From Pseudomonadota bacterium (GTDB taxonomy: Bacteria; Desulfobacterota; Binatia; Binatales; Binataceae), in contig JAJPHZ010000023.1 of the NCBI GenBank assembly GCA_021325025.1, positions 38,427-102,426 of the forward strand: a DNA stretch of 64,000 nucleotides, given 5' to 3'. Positions 44,836 through 53,501 of this stretch are shown piece after piece (the first letter of the stretch is position 1; each line of letters opens with the position of its first letter). The notes below the pieces were generated by a model. The model searched no databases. It worked only from the letters and a program-made list of their open reading frames with translations, and was not told the DNA's origin. Both the position numbers and the translations under genes were made by a program.

Positions 44836-45741
44836 ATGGCAACGGATCCGTTGTTGCTCTCGGTTCTGGTCTTCATCCTCACGGCGCTGGGTTGTGTAAC
44901 CCTCTATCAAACGATCTTGGGCCGTCCGGAGCTTGAGGAACGGCTTTCCATTCCCGACACTGAACCGGGCGCACGGTCCGGCCGCGCGCGCATCCCGCGG
45001 CTGGTGCGATGGCAGGTGCAGCGGCTGCGCGAAACCCAGGCTACCATTGGCCCCGAACAGAAACTGCCCGAGACACTGACCCAGGCCGGATTTCGGGGAA
45101 TCGAGTCGGTCGCACGCTTTCAATTGGTCAGGTTCGCCGCGATGGGCGCGGGTGCGGTGCTGGGCGGTGTGTTGTGCGCCGCAACCGCCAAGCCATGGCT
45201 GCTGGGCTCCGCCAGTGGCTTCCTGCTGGGCTATGCCGTCCCCACCGTGGTGGTCGCCCGCATGGCGCGCGCCCGCCAGCGCAGAATGATTCACGAACTA
45301 CCCGACGTGCTGGCCCTGATCGTGGTCAGCCTGGAAGCGGGCATCAGCGTGGGTGAAGTGCTGCGGCTGGTCGGACGCGAGACGCTGCGCCAAGGGCAGG
45401 TACTGGGACGCGAGTTGACCGTGACCTCAGCGCAGTTGGCCGCGGGTGTCAGCTTCGAAGACGCGTTGCGCGATTTCGGCACGCGCACCGGTGTGGAAGA
45501 AATCCGCTCACTGGCGGCGTTGCTGATTCAGAGCGAGAAGATCGGCGCACGCCTGGCGCCTGCCCTTCGCGCGGCCGCCGACCTGCTCAATTCGCGCCGC
45601 CGCATGGCCGCCGAAGAGGCGGCGCGCAAGACTTCCATCAAGATGCTCTTTCCGCTGGTGTTCTTCATCCTGCCCGCGATGCTGCTGGTGATTCTCGGCC
45701 CCGCCGTCATCCAGATCATGGAAGTGTTCCAAAAGCAGTGA
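44836..45741 (+). CDS. tadC: Tad inner-membrane platform protein TadC
   Basis: A 301-residue T2SSF-domain protein. It has an N-terminal helix, two central helices (about 100-142) and two C-terminal helices (LVFFILPAMLLVILGPAVI). The core motif is LPDVLALIVVSLEAGISVGEVL. The ATG at 44836 follows a TTG two codons earlier. It completes the platform with TadB. It is the last gene of the locus here: no prepilin peptidase (TadV/CpaA), TadD lipoprotein or minor pseudopilins (TadE/F) lie within the window. Confidence 0.9.
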   Translation: MATDPLLLSVLVFILTALGCVTLYQTILGRPELEERLSIPDTEPGARSGRARIPRLVRWQVQRLRETQATIGPEQKLPETLTQAGFRGIESVARFQLVRFAAMGAGAVLGGVLCAATAKPWLLGSASGFLLGYAVPTVVVARMARARQRRMIHELPDVLALIVVSLEAGISVGEVLRLVGRETLRQGQVLGRELTVTSAQLAAGVSFEDALRDFGTRTGVEEIRSLAALLIQSEKIGARLAPALRAAADLLNSRRRMAAEEAARKTSIKMLFPLVFFILPAMLLVILGPAVIQIMEVFQKQ

Positions 45742-45831
45742 CGCTGCGCCTGGCGGGATGGGGGCAGACCGTCCCGGTTGCCGGAGAGCGCCAGCCGGTG
45801 CGGCGGCTTGCTCAGCGTCTGCCGCGGCCGC

Positions 45832-46323
45832 CTACAACGACCGCAACACCTTGGGCGGCAGCGACCAGATCAGGGTATAGCGATCCTGCCCCAGATCAGG
45901 AGCGTGCTCCAGGCAGGCGACGGCGCCCTTTTTGAATTCGATGCGGCAGTTGCTGGGCGAGCCGGTGAGCATAAAAGAAGCCAGTTCGCCGAGACCCGGT
46001 TGATGGCCGACCAGCGCGAGCTCTTTGAGATTGTGGTACGGCACCAGCGCGGCCAGGATGTCGGCGGGTGCGTAGGGACCGGCGCCCAACTCGCGCAGTT
46101 CCTCCAGCCGGATTCCGCCCAGCTCCTCGGCCAGGATGGCCGCGGTTTCCAGCGCGCGGCGCAGCGGGCTGGTCACAATGAGGTCGGGCCGCACCTTGAG
46201 GTCGCGCAGGCCCTTGGCCGCCGCCGCCATCCGCAGTCTGCCCTTGGGGGTCAGCGTCCGCTCGGCATCGCCGGCAGGATTGTGATCTTCCGCCAATGCG
46301 TGGCGCACCAGGTAAATCCTCAT
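45832..46323 (-). CDS. sixA: Phosphohistidine phosphatase SixA
   Basis: A 163-residue histidine phosphatase. The catalytic RHA (Arg7, His8) is in IYLVRHALAED. TSPLRRALETAAIL carries the second arginine region, and VGHQPGLGELASFM the second histidine. SixA removes phosphate from HPt histidines and from the nitrogen phosphotransferase system. It is divergent from the CHAD gene with 102 bp between. The pairing of SixA-like phosphatases with CHAD proteins recurs in other bacteria and points to phosphate/polyphosphate metabolism. Confidence 0.9.
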   Translation of the reverse strand: MRIYLVRHALAEDHNPAGDAERTLTPKGRLRMAAAAKGLRDLKVRPDLIVTSPLRRALETAAILAEELGGIRLEELRELGAGPYAPADILAALVPYHNLKELALVGHQPGLGELASFMLTGSPSNCRIEFKKGAVACLEHAPDLGQDRYTLIWSLPPKVLRSL

Positions 46324-46425
46324 GTAGGCAATTGTGCGCAGCGCAGCACTATAGTCAACGGCAACAGCTTCGGGCATCGCCGGGCGTTGGCGGGTTTGGC
46401 GGTCAAGCGCTATCCTCTAAGGGTC

Positions 46426-47538
46426 GTGAGCGAGAACCCAAATCCGCCCGTCGCCGATCAATCTGTGCCCATCTCTGAGCAGGCCGGCCAGGCCCGCCCG
46501 AACGAAGGCCGCGCACGGCTGCATAAGCTGCTTGCCAAACAGTTGCGCAATTTCACCATTCTGTTTGCCCGAACGCTGGCCGAAGAGGATGCCGACACGG
46601 TCCATGACCTGCGCGTCTGCACCCGCCGGCTTCAGCAAATCCTCACCGCGCTGGTTCCGGAAAAAAACCTCAGCAAGGCGCGCTCGGTGCGCCGGACGCT
46701 GCGCCGGGTGCGGCGGGCGCTGGGCAGTTGGCGTAACTGCGACGTGGCGCTGCAGTGGGTGGTGCGCCACGAGCGGCGCGCCTCAAAGCCCGCCCGTAAG
46801 AGCGGATGGCGGCTGGTGCGTGAGAGCATCGCCGCCGAGCGCCAGGAGGCGATCGAAGGCGCGCGGCGCAAACTGTACAAGGCCGACGGCGTTACGCTCG
46901 CTCACCGGGTTCAACAATTGCTCGCGCTTGGGCAGGACCGGCTGGGCGGCGCCGATCCGCACGCGGTGGTGCGCACGGCGGTGGCCGACGCGGCCGCGCA
47001 ATGGCGCCAGGCACTGGAGCGCGCGCAGGCCGATCGCTCGGTGCAAAACATCCATGCCCTGCGCATCCGGACCAAGCGCTTGCGCTATTGGGTCGAGTTG
47101 GCGCGCGACCTCGGCTGCTCTCAGGTGTCAGCCCTGATCGGATGGTTCAAGCTGATGCAGGACCGGCTGGGCCGCTGGCACGACCGCCAGGAATTGGGCC
47201 GCTTCATCACGCGCGCCTTGGCCAACTCCGACGTGCTGATTGCGCAACCCGCCGTCGCCGTCGAGTTGCTGCGTGAAGTCGAGAAGGATCTGAAAATCAG
47301 CTCCCGTGAGGTGGAGGAGCTGTTCCGCCTCGCGACGCAATCCGAGGGCGCCCGCCAGCTGCAGCGCTGGCTGCAGTCGTACTGTGCGGCGAGCGCCCGG
47401 GAAACGGCCGCGCCGGCTGGCGACGGCGCCACGCCCATCGAGCCGCCGCCGTCGGCATCGACGCAAAGCACCGCCGGCCCGCAAACCAGCCAGCAGCCCC
47501 AATCATCTGATGAAGCAGACGAAGAGGTACGGAACTGA
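46426..47538 (+). CDS. CHAD-domain protein
   Basis: A 370-residue protein with an all-helical CHAD domain (about 25-290). It has the basic pattern VHDLRVCTRRLQQIL, VRRTLRRVRRALGSWRNCDV, IHALRIRTKRLRYWVEL and DRLGRWHDRQELG. A low-complexity Pro/Ala/Gln-rich tail of about 60 residues follows. CHAD domains bind polyphosphate through conserved His, Lys and Arg and can direct proteins to polyphosphate granules. The GTG at 46426 is the chosen start. The polyphosphate glucokinase gene starts 4 bp after its stop, so the two are one transcript. Confidence 0.85.
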   Translation: MSENPNPPVADQSVPISEQAGQARPNEGRARLHKLLAKQLRNFTILFARTLAEEDADTVHDLRVCTRRLQQILTALVPEKNLSKARSVRRTLRRVRRALGSWRNCDVALQWVVRHERRASKPARKSGWRLVRESIAAERQEAIEGARRKLYKADGVTLAHRVQQLLALGQDRLGGADPHAVVRTAVADAAAQWRQALERAQADRSVQNIHALRIRTKRLRYWVELARDLGCSQVSALIGWFKLMQDRLGRWHDRQELGRFITRALANSDVLIAQPAVAVELLREVEKDLKISSREVEELFRLATQSEGARQLQRWLQSYCAASARETAAPAGDGATPIEPPPSASTQSTAGPQTSQQPQSSDEADEEVRN

Positions 47539-47542
47539 ATCC

Positions 47543-48271
47543 ATGAAGAAGAGCGCAGCCTCCTCTCCCAACCCCGATTCGAACTCGCCGCGCACCCTGG
47601 CCGTCGACATCGGCGGCACCGGCATCAAGACCATTATCCTGGATCCCGACGGCAAACCGCTGACCGAACGCGAGCGCATTCCCACTCCGCCGCGCGCCAC
47701 GCCAAAGAAAGTGATGGCGATCATCGAGCAGATGGCGCGTCAGCAGGGCGAGTTCGACCGCGTGTCGGTCGGGTTTCCGGGCGTGGTCAAAGACGGCAAG
47801 CTGCTGACGGCGTTCAACCTGGGTCCGGGCTGGACCAAATTCGATTTTCAAAAGGCGCTGAGCAAGCAGCTTATGCGTCCGGTGCGAATCGCCAACGACG
47901 CCGACGTACAGGGCCTGGGCTCGGTCAGCGGCAAGGGCATCGAGCTGCTGATTACGCTCGGCACCGGGGTGGGCTCTTCGTTGTTCGTCGACGGCCATCT
48001 GGCGCACCTCGAACTGGGGCATCATCCGTTCCGCAAAGGCAAGACCTACGAGGACGAACTGGGCAACGCGGCGCTCAAGAAGAAGGGCGCCAAGAAGTGG
48101 AACAAGCATGTGCTCGAAGCGATCGAGACCCTGCGTGCGGCCTTCAACTACGATCGCCTCTACATCGGCGGCGGCAACAGCAAGCACATCAAGGGACCGC
48201 TGCCCGCCAATACGCAAATCGTGAGCAATATCGAGGGACTGCTGGGCGGCGTGATGCTGTGGCGCGATTGA
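47543..48271 (+). CDS. ppgK: Polyphosphate glucokinase (PPGK)
   Basis: A 242-residue ROK-family kinase. The phosphate-binding loop is LAVDIGGTGIKTIILD, the sugar-binding segment GFPGVVKDG...FNLGPGW, catalytic NDADVQGLG, and the second loop LGTGVGSSLF. ELGHHPFRKGKTYEDELG is typical of polyphosphate/ATP glucokinases such as PPGK. It phosphorylates glucose with polyphosphate as donor. Its neighbour is a polyphosphate-binding CHAD protein, which agrees. The ATG at 47543 is preferred; an ATG 33 bases upstream would overlap the CHAD gene. Confidence 0.88.
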   Translation: MKKSAASSPNPDSNSPRTLAVDIGGTGIKTIILDPDGKPLTERERIPTPPRATPKKVMAIIEQMARQQGEFDRVSVGFPGVVKDGKLLTAFNLGPGWTKFDFQKALSKQLMRPVRIANDADVQGLGSVSGKGIELLITLGTGVGSSLFVDGHLAHLELGHHPFRKGKTYEDELGNAALKKKGAKKWNKHVLEAIETLRAAFNYDRLYIGGGNSKHIKGPLPANTQIVSNIEGLLGGVMLWRD

Positions 48272-48396
48272 ACTACCACGTCATTACAATTTTGCCGGTG
48301 GATAGCCGGCCCGGGCTGGGGCAAACCGGCTTGACTTACCCGGGCCGGCACGTTTGGATCAGCGCGAGTGACCTCCAGGCAAAAGGGAATACGGTT

Positions 48397-48726
48397 TTGG
48401 CTAACGCGGTAGACGGCCTGCAAGGTTCGGGCGATTCCATCGACAGGCCGGTGGCGGTGTCCCCGCAGGCGGCCGTGCGGCGGGCAGGCAAGAAGAGCGG
48501 GGTGCGGGAGTTGTGGGCGGCGTGGAAACGAGTCGCGCGCAAGATCGGCGACTTTCAGGCCCGCGTGCTCCTGACCATCTTTTATTTCGTGCTGCTGGCG
48601 CCCTTTGCGCTGATCGTGCGCCGTACTTCCGACCCGCTCGCGCTCAAGCCCGGCACGCCGCGCGGATGGGCCGAGCGGCAGAGCGCGCCCCAATACACGC
48701 TGGAGATGGCGCGCAAACAATTCTAG
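48397..48726 (+). CDS. SxtJ-like small membrane protein
   Basis: A 109-residue protein with a basic N-terminal half, one or two closely spaced membrane segments (VLLTIFYFVLLAPFALIV) and a short C-terminal tail containing PRGWAERQ. Proteins of this pattern precede NodU/CmcH-type carbamoyltransferases in many genomes (SxtJ neighbourhood). The TTG at 48397 is chosen with AAGGGA 8 nt upstream; other starts cannot be excluded. It is followed 42 bp later by the carbamoyltransferase. No enzymatic motif is visible. Confidence 0.65.
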   Translation: MANAVDGLQGSGDSIDRPVAVSPQAAVRRAGKKSGVRELWAAWKRVARKIGDFQARVLLTIFYFVLLAPFALIVRRTSDPLALKPGTPRGWAERQSAPQYTLEMARKQF

Positions 48727-48768
48727 CCGGGCCGATCGTTAAACCCCGACCATGGAAGCAAAGCTCAC

Positions 48769-50553
48769 GTGTTGATTCTCGGCGTTTCCTGCTATTTCCA
48801 TGACGCCGCCGCAGCGCTGTTGCGCGACGGACAACTGGTCGCGGCCGCCGAGGAGGAACGCTTTTCGCGCAAAAAACACGACTACGGTTTTCCCGAAAAC
48901 GCCATCGACTTTTGCCTGCGCAGCGCCGGCATCAAAGCCGCCGACCTCGACTATTTGGTCTTCTTCGAAAAACCGTTTTTGAAGTTCGAGCGCCTGCTGC
49001 TGACCAGCATGCAGACCTTTCCGCGCTCGCTGCGGGTGTTTCGCGAGGCGATGCTGACCTGGCTGGGCGACAAGATCTGGATCCGCCACCTGATCCAGAA
49101 CAAGCTCGGCCTGCCCGGCGAAAAAATCCTCTTCAGCGAGCATCATCTGTCCCACGCCGCCAGCTCTTTTCTGTGTTCGCCCTTCGATGAAGCCGCGATC
49201 CTGACCATCGACGGCGTCGGAGAATGGACCACTGCCAGTCTCGGACTGGGCAAGGGGACCGAGGTCCGCCTGCTCAAGGAAATCCGCTTTCCTCACTCAC
49301 TGGGTCTGCTCTACAGCGCGTTTACCGCCTTTTTGGGCTTCGAGGTCAACGAGGGCGAATACAAAGTGATGGGGATGGCGCCGTTCGGCAGGCCCAACTA
49401 TGTCGATAAGGTCAAAAAACTGATCCGCCTGCACAGCGACGGCAGCTTCGAACTGGACATGGATTACTTCAGCTTCCATCACTCCTCGGAGCAGACCTAC
49501 AACGGGAAGTTCGTCGACCTGTTCGGCACGCCCCGTGCCCCAGAGTCGCATTTCTTTACTGAAAGTAGCGGCTATCCCTCCTATTTCGGGGCCAAGCCCT
49601 CCAATTACGAGGTGCTGTGCAGGGAAAATCAGCATTACGCGGATATCGCCGCCAGCATCCAGGTGGTGATTGAGGAGGCGGTGCTGAACCTGGCGCGCCA
49701 GGCGCACGTGCAGACCGGATGCAAAAACCTGTGCATGGCGGGCGGCGTCGCGCTCAACAGCGTCGCCAACGGCCGCGTGCTGCGCGAAACGCCGTTCGAA
49801 GGACTCTACATCCAGCCCGCCGCCGGCGATGCCGGCGCGGCGCTGGGCGCGGCGCTGTTCGGCTATCATACGGTGCTGGGACAGCCGCGTTCCTTCGTGA
49901 TGGAGCACGCCTATTGGGGCGAGGAGCACAGTGCGCAGGTAACCGAAGCCTTTCTCAGGAACAACGCCATCGCCTACGAGCATTGCGCCAACCAGGAGGA
50001 GCTGATCGCGCGCTGCGTTGACGCGCTGGCGCAGGGCAAGGTGCTGGGATGGGCGCAGGGGCGATTCGAATGGGGTCCGAGGGCGCTGGGCAACCGCAGC
50101 ATTATCGCTGACCCGCGGCGTGCCGACATGAAGGAGATCGTCAACGTCAAGATCAAGTTCAGGGAGCCGTTTCGGCCCTTCGCGCCGTCGGTGCTGGCCG
50201 AGCGCGCGGAGCAGTATTTCGAAGTCGGTGCGGGCGACGGCAAGTATCCCTCGCGCTTCATGCTCAACGTGGCACCGGTGCGCCAGGACAAGCGCGCCGT
50301 GATCCCGGCCACCACGCACGTCGACGGCACGGGACGGCTGCAGACCGTCGCGCGCCAGACTAATCCCCGCTATTATTCGCTAATCGAGTCGTTCGGCCAG
50401 TTGACCGGCGTCCCAGTGCTGCTTAATACGTCGTTCAATCTGCGCGGCGAACCGATCGTCAACACTCCGGGCGAGGCCTACAGCACCTTTGCGCGCAGCG
50501 GGATCGACGTGCTGGTGTTGGGCGATTACCTGGTTCGCAAAGACCGGGATTAG
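48769..50553 (+). CDS. NodU/CmcH-family carbamoyltransferase
   Basis: A 594-residue O-carbamoyltransferase. The Kae1-like N-terminal domain begins LILGVSCYFHDAAAALL and has the metal motif HHLSHA (His125, His129). It is followed by VALNSVANGR and the C-terminal YrdC-related domain with WGPRALGNRSIIADPR and RPFAPSVL. It makes carbamoyl-adenylate from carbamoyl phosphate and ATP and transfers the carbamoyl group to a hydroxyl of a sugar or natural product. The GTG start is inferred from the beginning of homology. It is sandwiched between the SxtJ-like and DUF5989 genes. Confidence 0.92.
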   Translation: MLILGVSCYFHDAAAALLRDGQLVAAAEEERFSRKKHDYGFPENAIDFCLRSAGIKAADLDYLVFFEKPFLKFERLLLTSMQTFPRSLRVFREAMLTWLGDKIWIRHLIQNKLGLPGEKILFSEHHLSHAASSFLCSPFDEAAILTIDGVGEWTTASLGLGKGTEVRLLKEIRFPHSLGLLYSAFTAFLGFEVNEGEYKVMGMAPFGRPNYVDKVKKLIRLHSDGSFELDMDYFSFHHSSEQTYNGKFVDLFGTPRAPESHFFTESSGYPSYFGAKPSNYEVLCRENQHYADIAASIQVVIEEAVLNLARQAHVQTGCKNLCMAGGVALNSVANGRVLRETPFEGLYIQPAAGDAGAALGAALFGYHTVLGQPRSFVMEHAYWGEEHSAQVTEAFLRNNAIAYEHCANQEELIARCVDALAQGKVLGWAQGRFEWGPRALGNRSIIADPRRADMKEIVNVKIKFREPFRPFAPSVLAERAEQYFEVGAGDGKYPSRFMLNVAPVRQDKRAVIPATTHVDGTGRLQTVARQTNPRYYSLIESFGQLTGVPVLLNTSFNLRGEPIVNTPGEAYSTFARSGIDVLVLGDYLVRKDRD

Positions 50554-50574
50554 CAGGGTGGAGCGGAGCATCTG

Positions 50575-50754
50575 ATGAAGTTCTTCAAGGGAATCGGGCA
50601 GCGGGCGTCGACGGCCTCCGAGCTGTTGGGATTTTTCGGGCGGACCAAATGGTGGTGGCTGACGCCGATGCTGCTGCTGTTGTTCATCCTGGGCCTGATG
50701 GTGGTGTTCGTGCAGACCTCCGCAATCGCGCCCTTTATCTACACGCTTTTCTAA
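50575..50754 (+). CDS. DUF5989 small membrane protein
   Basis: A 59-residue protein starting MKFFKGIGQRASTASELLGF with FFGRTKWWWLTPMLLLLF and one transmembrane helix, ending FIYTLF. DUF5989 proteins are consistently encoded directly after NodU-type carbamoyltransferases. It starts 21 bp after that stop, with GGAGCGGAGC upstream of the ATG. With the SxtJ-like protein it likely forms a membrane-bound carbamoylation unit. Its small size makes it easy to overlook. Confidence 0.88.
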   Translation: MKFFKGIGQRASTASELLGFFGRTKWWWLTPMLLLLFILGLMVVFVQTSAIAPFIYTLF

Positions 50755-50824
50755 GTGAAGTCATCAGAGCGCTTCGCGGGCTGCGCGAGAACTCATTCAC
50801 TGTGAGCCACAAGCCCGCGCAGCT

Positions 50825-52060
50825 TCACGCCTGCACCAGATCGTCGAGGCCGCGGGTGCTGGGCGAAAATCCGGGAAAGACGCGCTGCAAGCCGGCGGCG
50901 CCGATTCCCAGGTGGCGCTGAAGGACCACGCTCAGCACCGCGCGGAAATCGGTGGTCAGGGCCAGGTCGCGCCCTTGGTATAACTCCGATTCGCCCAGTC
51001 CCGGCCAAGTGCCGTAAACTTTGCCGCCCCGCACCGGTCCGCCCAAAAGCCACATCACGTTGCCGTGTCCGTGGTCGGTGCCGCCGTTGCCGTTTTGCCG
51101 CGCGGTGCGCCCAAACTCGGACATCACGACCATCACCGTATGCCGATAGGCGGGGCCAAGTGCGCGGGCCAGGCTTGCCAGGCCATCGCCCAGGGGCCGT
51201 AGATGGTTCGCCAGTTGACCTTCGGCCGCCCCCTCGTTGACGTGCGTATCCCACCCGCCCAACGCCGCGAACGCGATGCGAATCGACGGATCCCGCGCCA
51301 TCAAGGCGCCCAGCCGCGCGCTGCTTTGGATAAAGGCACGGTCCGGATACGGCGCGCCGTTGTCGGCGGCCTTCATATCCTGATTCAACTCTGCGAGGAG
51401 CTTTTGCCGCGACTGATAGCCTTCCTGGAAGGCGCGGCTCAGCGGATCGCTGCCCGGATACAGCCTCGCAAACGCCTGTTCGACGCGCGGCCGATCAAGC
51501 GGCAAAGGGCGGCCGGCGCCGCGGCCCATCGGCAGATTCGCAACCGCCATCGGGCCCGCCAGAATCCGCGGCACGACCGGCCCCAGGTTGAGCGCGTCGG
51601 TGGGCCGATGCGGTCCGGGCATCGCGGCCAACAGCCGGTTGAGCCATCCGTCGGGAGTGCTTTTGACCCCCGGCGTACCTGACTCCATGTAGTCCTGCGC
51701 GTCGAAGTGCGAACGGGTCGGATCGGGCGAGCCGCAGGCGTGGACGAAGGCCAGACTGCGCTCGCGCCACAACGGCATCAGCGAGCCGAGCGCCGGATGC
51801 AGCCCGAAATGCCCGTCGAGGTCAGCAATCGCCGGAGGCGGGACGGCGATCGACGGACGCATCTCAAAGTACGCCGCATCGCCATGGGGCGGCACGACGT
51901 TAAGCCCGTCAACCGCGCCGCGCAGGAAGACTACGATCAGGCGCGCCTGATTGCCGGTATCGGCAAAGGCGCTAGCAATCCAGCCGGCCGGACCCAGTAT
52001 CCAGCCGGCCGATCCCAGCGCGGCCGCGCCCTTTAGAAAATCGCGCCGATTCACGATCAA
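50825..52060 (-). CDS. DUF1501 family Tat-exported protein
   Basis: A 411-residue protein of the alkaline-phosphatase-like DUF1501 family. A Tat signal (NRRDFLKGAAALG, twin Arg at residues 5-6) is followed by FLRGAVDGLNVVPPHGDAAY. The conserved RSHFDAQDYMESGTPG motif lies in mid-protein, and VMSEFGRTARQNGNGGTDHG near residue 315. It is folded in the cytoplasm and exported. The family often sits with DUF1800; none is present here. The substrate is unknown. Confidence 0.87.
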   Translation of the reverse strand: MIVNRRDFLKGAAALGSAGWILGPAGWIASAFADTGNQARLIVVFLRGAVDGLNVVPPHGDAAYFEMRPSIAVPPPAIADLDGHFGLHPALGSLMPLWRERSLAFVHACGSPDPTRSHFDAQDYMESGTPGVKSTPDGWLNRLLAAMPGPHRPTDALNLGPVVPRILAGPMAVANLPMGRGAGRPLPLDRPRVEQAFARLYPGSDPLSRAFQEGYQSRQKLLAELNQDMKAADNGAPYPDRAFIQSSARLGALMARDPSIRIAFAALGGWDTHVNEGAAEGQLANHLRPLGDGLASLARALGPAYRHTVMVVMSEFGRTARQNGNGGTDHGHGNVMWLLGGPVRGGKVYGTWPGLGESELYQGRDLALTTDFRAVLSVVLQRHLGIGAAGLQRVFPGFSPSTRGLDDLVQA

Positions 52061-52159
52061 GTCTCCTCGCCAGGAATCGCCCAGGCGTCCGATGTTTAGG
52101 ACGTATCGACGCGCAGGATCGTTTCACCTGCGGAGCAGCGAGAACCTAACCCCGAACCC

Positions 52160-52239
52160 TTCCCGAAACGGGAACGGGAGTCCGGTTCGCCTTCTCAGGC
52201 AACCGGGAGGCAGATTCGGTCCGCTTCCCTGTCAGGGAA
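52160..52239. repeat. Two short palindromes between DUF1501 and CoA-transferase genes
   Basis: TTCCCGAAACGGGAA (52160-52174) and TTCCCTGTCAGGGAA (52225-52239) each form 6-bp stems with 3-nt loops. The second lies just after the stop of the minus-strand CoA-transferase and may terminate it. Confidence 0.4.
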
Positions 52240-52251
52240 AGGGATCAGGGG

Positions 52252-53487
52252 TCAGTCTGCCGGTTCCCGCACCAGGATTCCCTGGCGGGTCAACTCTTCG
52301 ACCTGCTCGGCGCTGTAGCCCAGGTAGTTGCTCAGCACGCTGAGGTTGTGCTCGCCGATAAGCGGCGCGGGGCCGGTGATTTGGGTCGCGCTTTCGGAAA
52401 ATTTAAGCGGCGTCACCGGCAGCGCAACGTCGCCGATCACCGGATGCTCGACGTGCTGGAGTGCGCCGCGCTGCTTGAATTGCTCCTGCTCCATCGCCTG
52501 CGCGACGCTCAGGACTGGCGCGGCCAGGATGTGATTGGCGTTGAGGATCTTCAGCGCATCGTCGCGGCTGGGAAACGACTTGAGCCAATCTTCGATAATC
52601 GGCACCAGCTCCAGGCGATTCTGGACGCGCCGCCACGACGGGTTAAAGCGCGGGTCGCTGAGCAGCTCGGGTTTGCCGATGGTTTTGGCGAAATGCTCCC
52701 AATGATGGACCAGCGCCGTAATCACGACATAGCCGTCGCGCGCTGCGAAGACTCCGCACGGCGCGGTGCTCGGATGATGCGACCCCATGCGCTGCGGCGC
52801 GCAGGCGCCGTGGCTGGCCAGATGTTCGACCAACCCCATGTCGTGCAGATGGAACAGCGCCTCGACCATCGAGATGTCGATATGCTGGCCGCGTCCGGCG
52901 CGCTCGCGCCGGAACAGCGCCGCGCATACCGCGATCGCGCCGTGCACGCCGCCGTTGTTGTCGGCGATAAAGTATCCGGGCAGTGCGGGTGCACGATCGG
53001 GATAACCGGTCAGGTCCATTACTCCCGACAGCGCCTGCGCGACATGGTCGTTGCCCGGGCGGCGCGCCAGCGGTCCGGTCTGGCCGCATCCCGACACCGA
53101 TACCATCACGAGGCGCGGATTGACTTTGCGCAGTTCCTCGTAACCGAGCCCGGCGCGGTGCATCACGCCGGGGCTGAAATTCTCCACCACCACATCGGCG
53201 CGGCGCACCAGCTCTTTGGCGATCGCAAGTCCCTGCGGTTTGTGGAAGTCCAGACAGACGCTTTTCTTGCCGCGATTCCACAGCGCAAATGCAACGCCCA
53301 CCGAGGCCATCGGCCCCTCTTTGGTAAAGCGCGGCGGGATGGGGTTTTCGCGCGGCGGCAATTCCACCTTGATCACCTCCGCCCCCATGTCGGCTAGAAA
53401 GCGCGTGACCACCGGTCCCGCGATGTAGTTGGTGAAATCGATTACGCGCACGCCCGCCAGCGCGCCGTCTTCCATCGGATCAGCCAT
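52252..53487 (-). CDS. Family III (CaiB/BaiF) CoA-transferase
   Basis: A 411-residue CoA-transferase. It opens LAGVRVIDFTNYIAGPVVTR, has CLDFHKPQG and VENFSPGVMHR, and the catalytic Asp176 in FIADNNGGVHGA, with GRGQHIDISMVEAL after it. It moves CoA between acyl-CoA and a free acid in the cytoplasm, as homodimers with interlocked rings. It starts 14 bp after the stop of the D-aminoacylase-type gene on the same strand, so amide cleavage and acyl activation may be coupled. The substrate is unknown. Confidence 0.9.
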   Translation of the reverse strand: MADPMEDGALAGVRVIDFTNYIAGPVVTRFLADMGAEVIKVELPPRENPIPPRFTKEGPMASVGVAFALWNRGKKSVCLDFHKPQGLAIAKELVRRADVVVENFSPGVMHRAGLGYEELRKVNPRLVMVSVSGCGQTGPLARRPGNDHVAQALSGVMDLTGYPDRAPALPGYFIADNNGGVHGAIAVCAALFRRERAGRGQHIDISMVEALFHLHDMGLVEHLASHGACAPQRMGSHHPSTAPCGVFAARDGYVVITALVHHWEHFAKTIGKPELLSDPRFNPSWRRVQNRLELVPIIEDWLKSFPSRDDALKILNANHILAAPVLSVAQAMEQEQFKQRGALQHVEHPVIGDVALPVTPLKFSESATQITGPAPLIGEHNLSVLSNYLGYSAEQVEELTRQGILVREPAD

Positions 53488-53501
53488 AATGCATCCAAAC
53501 C

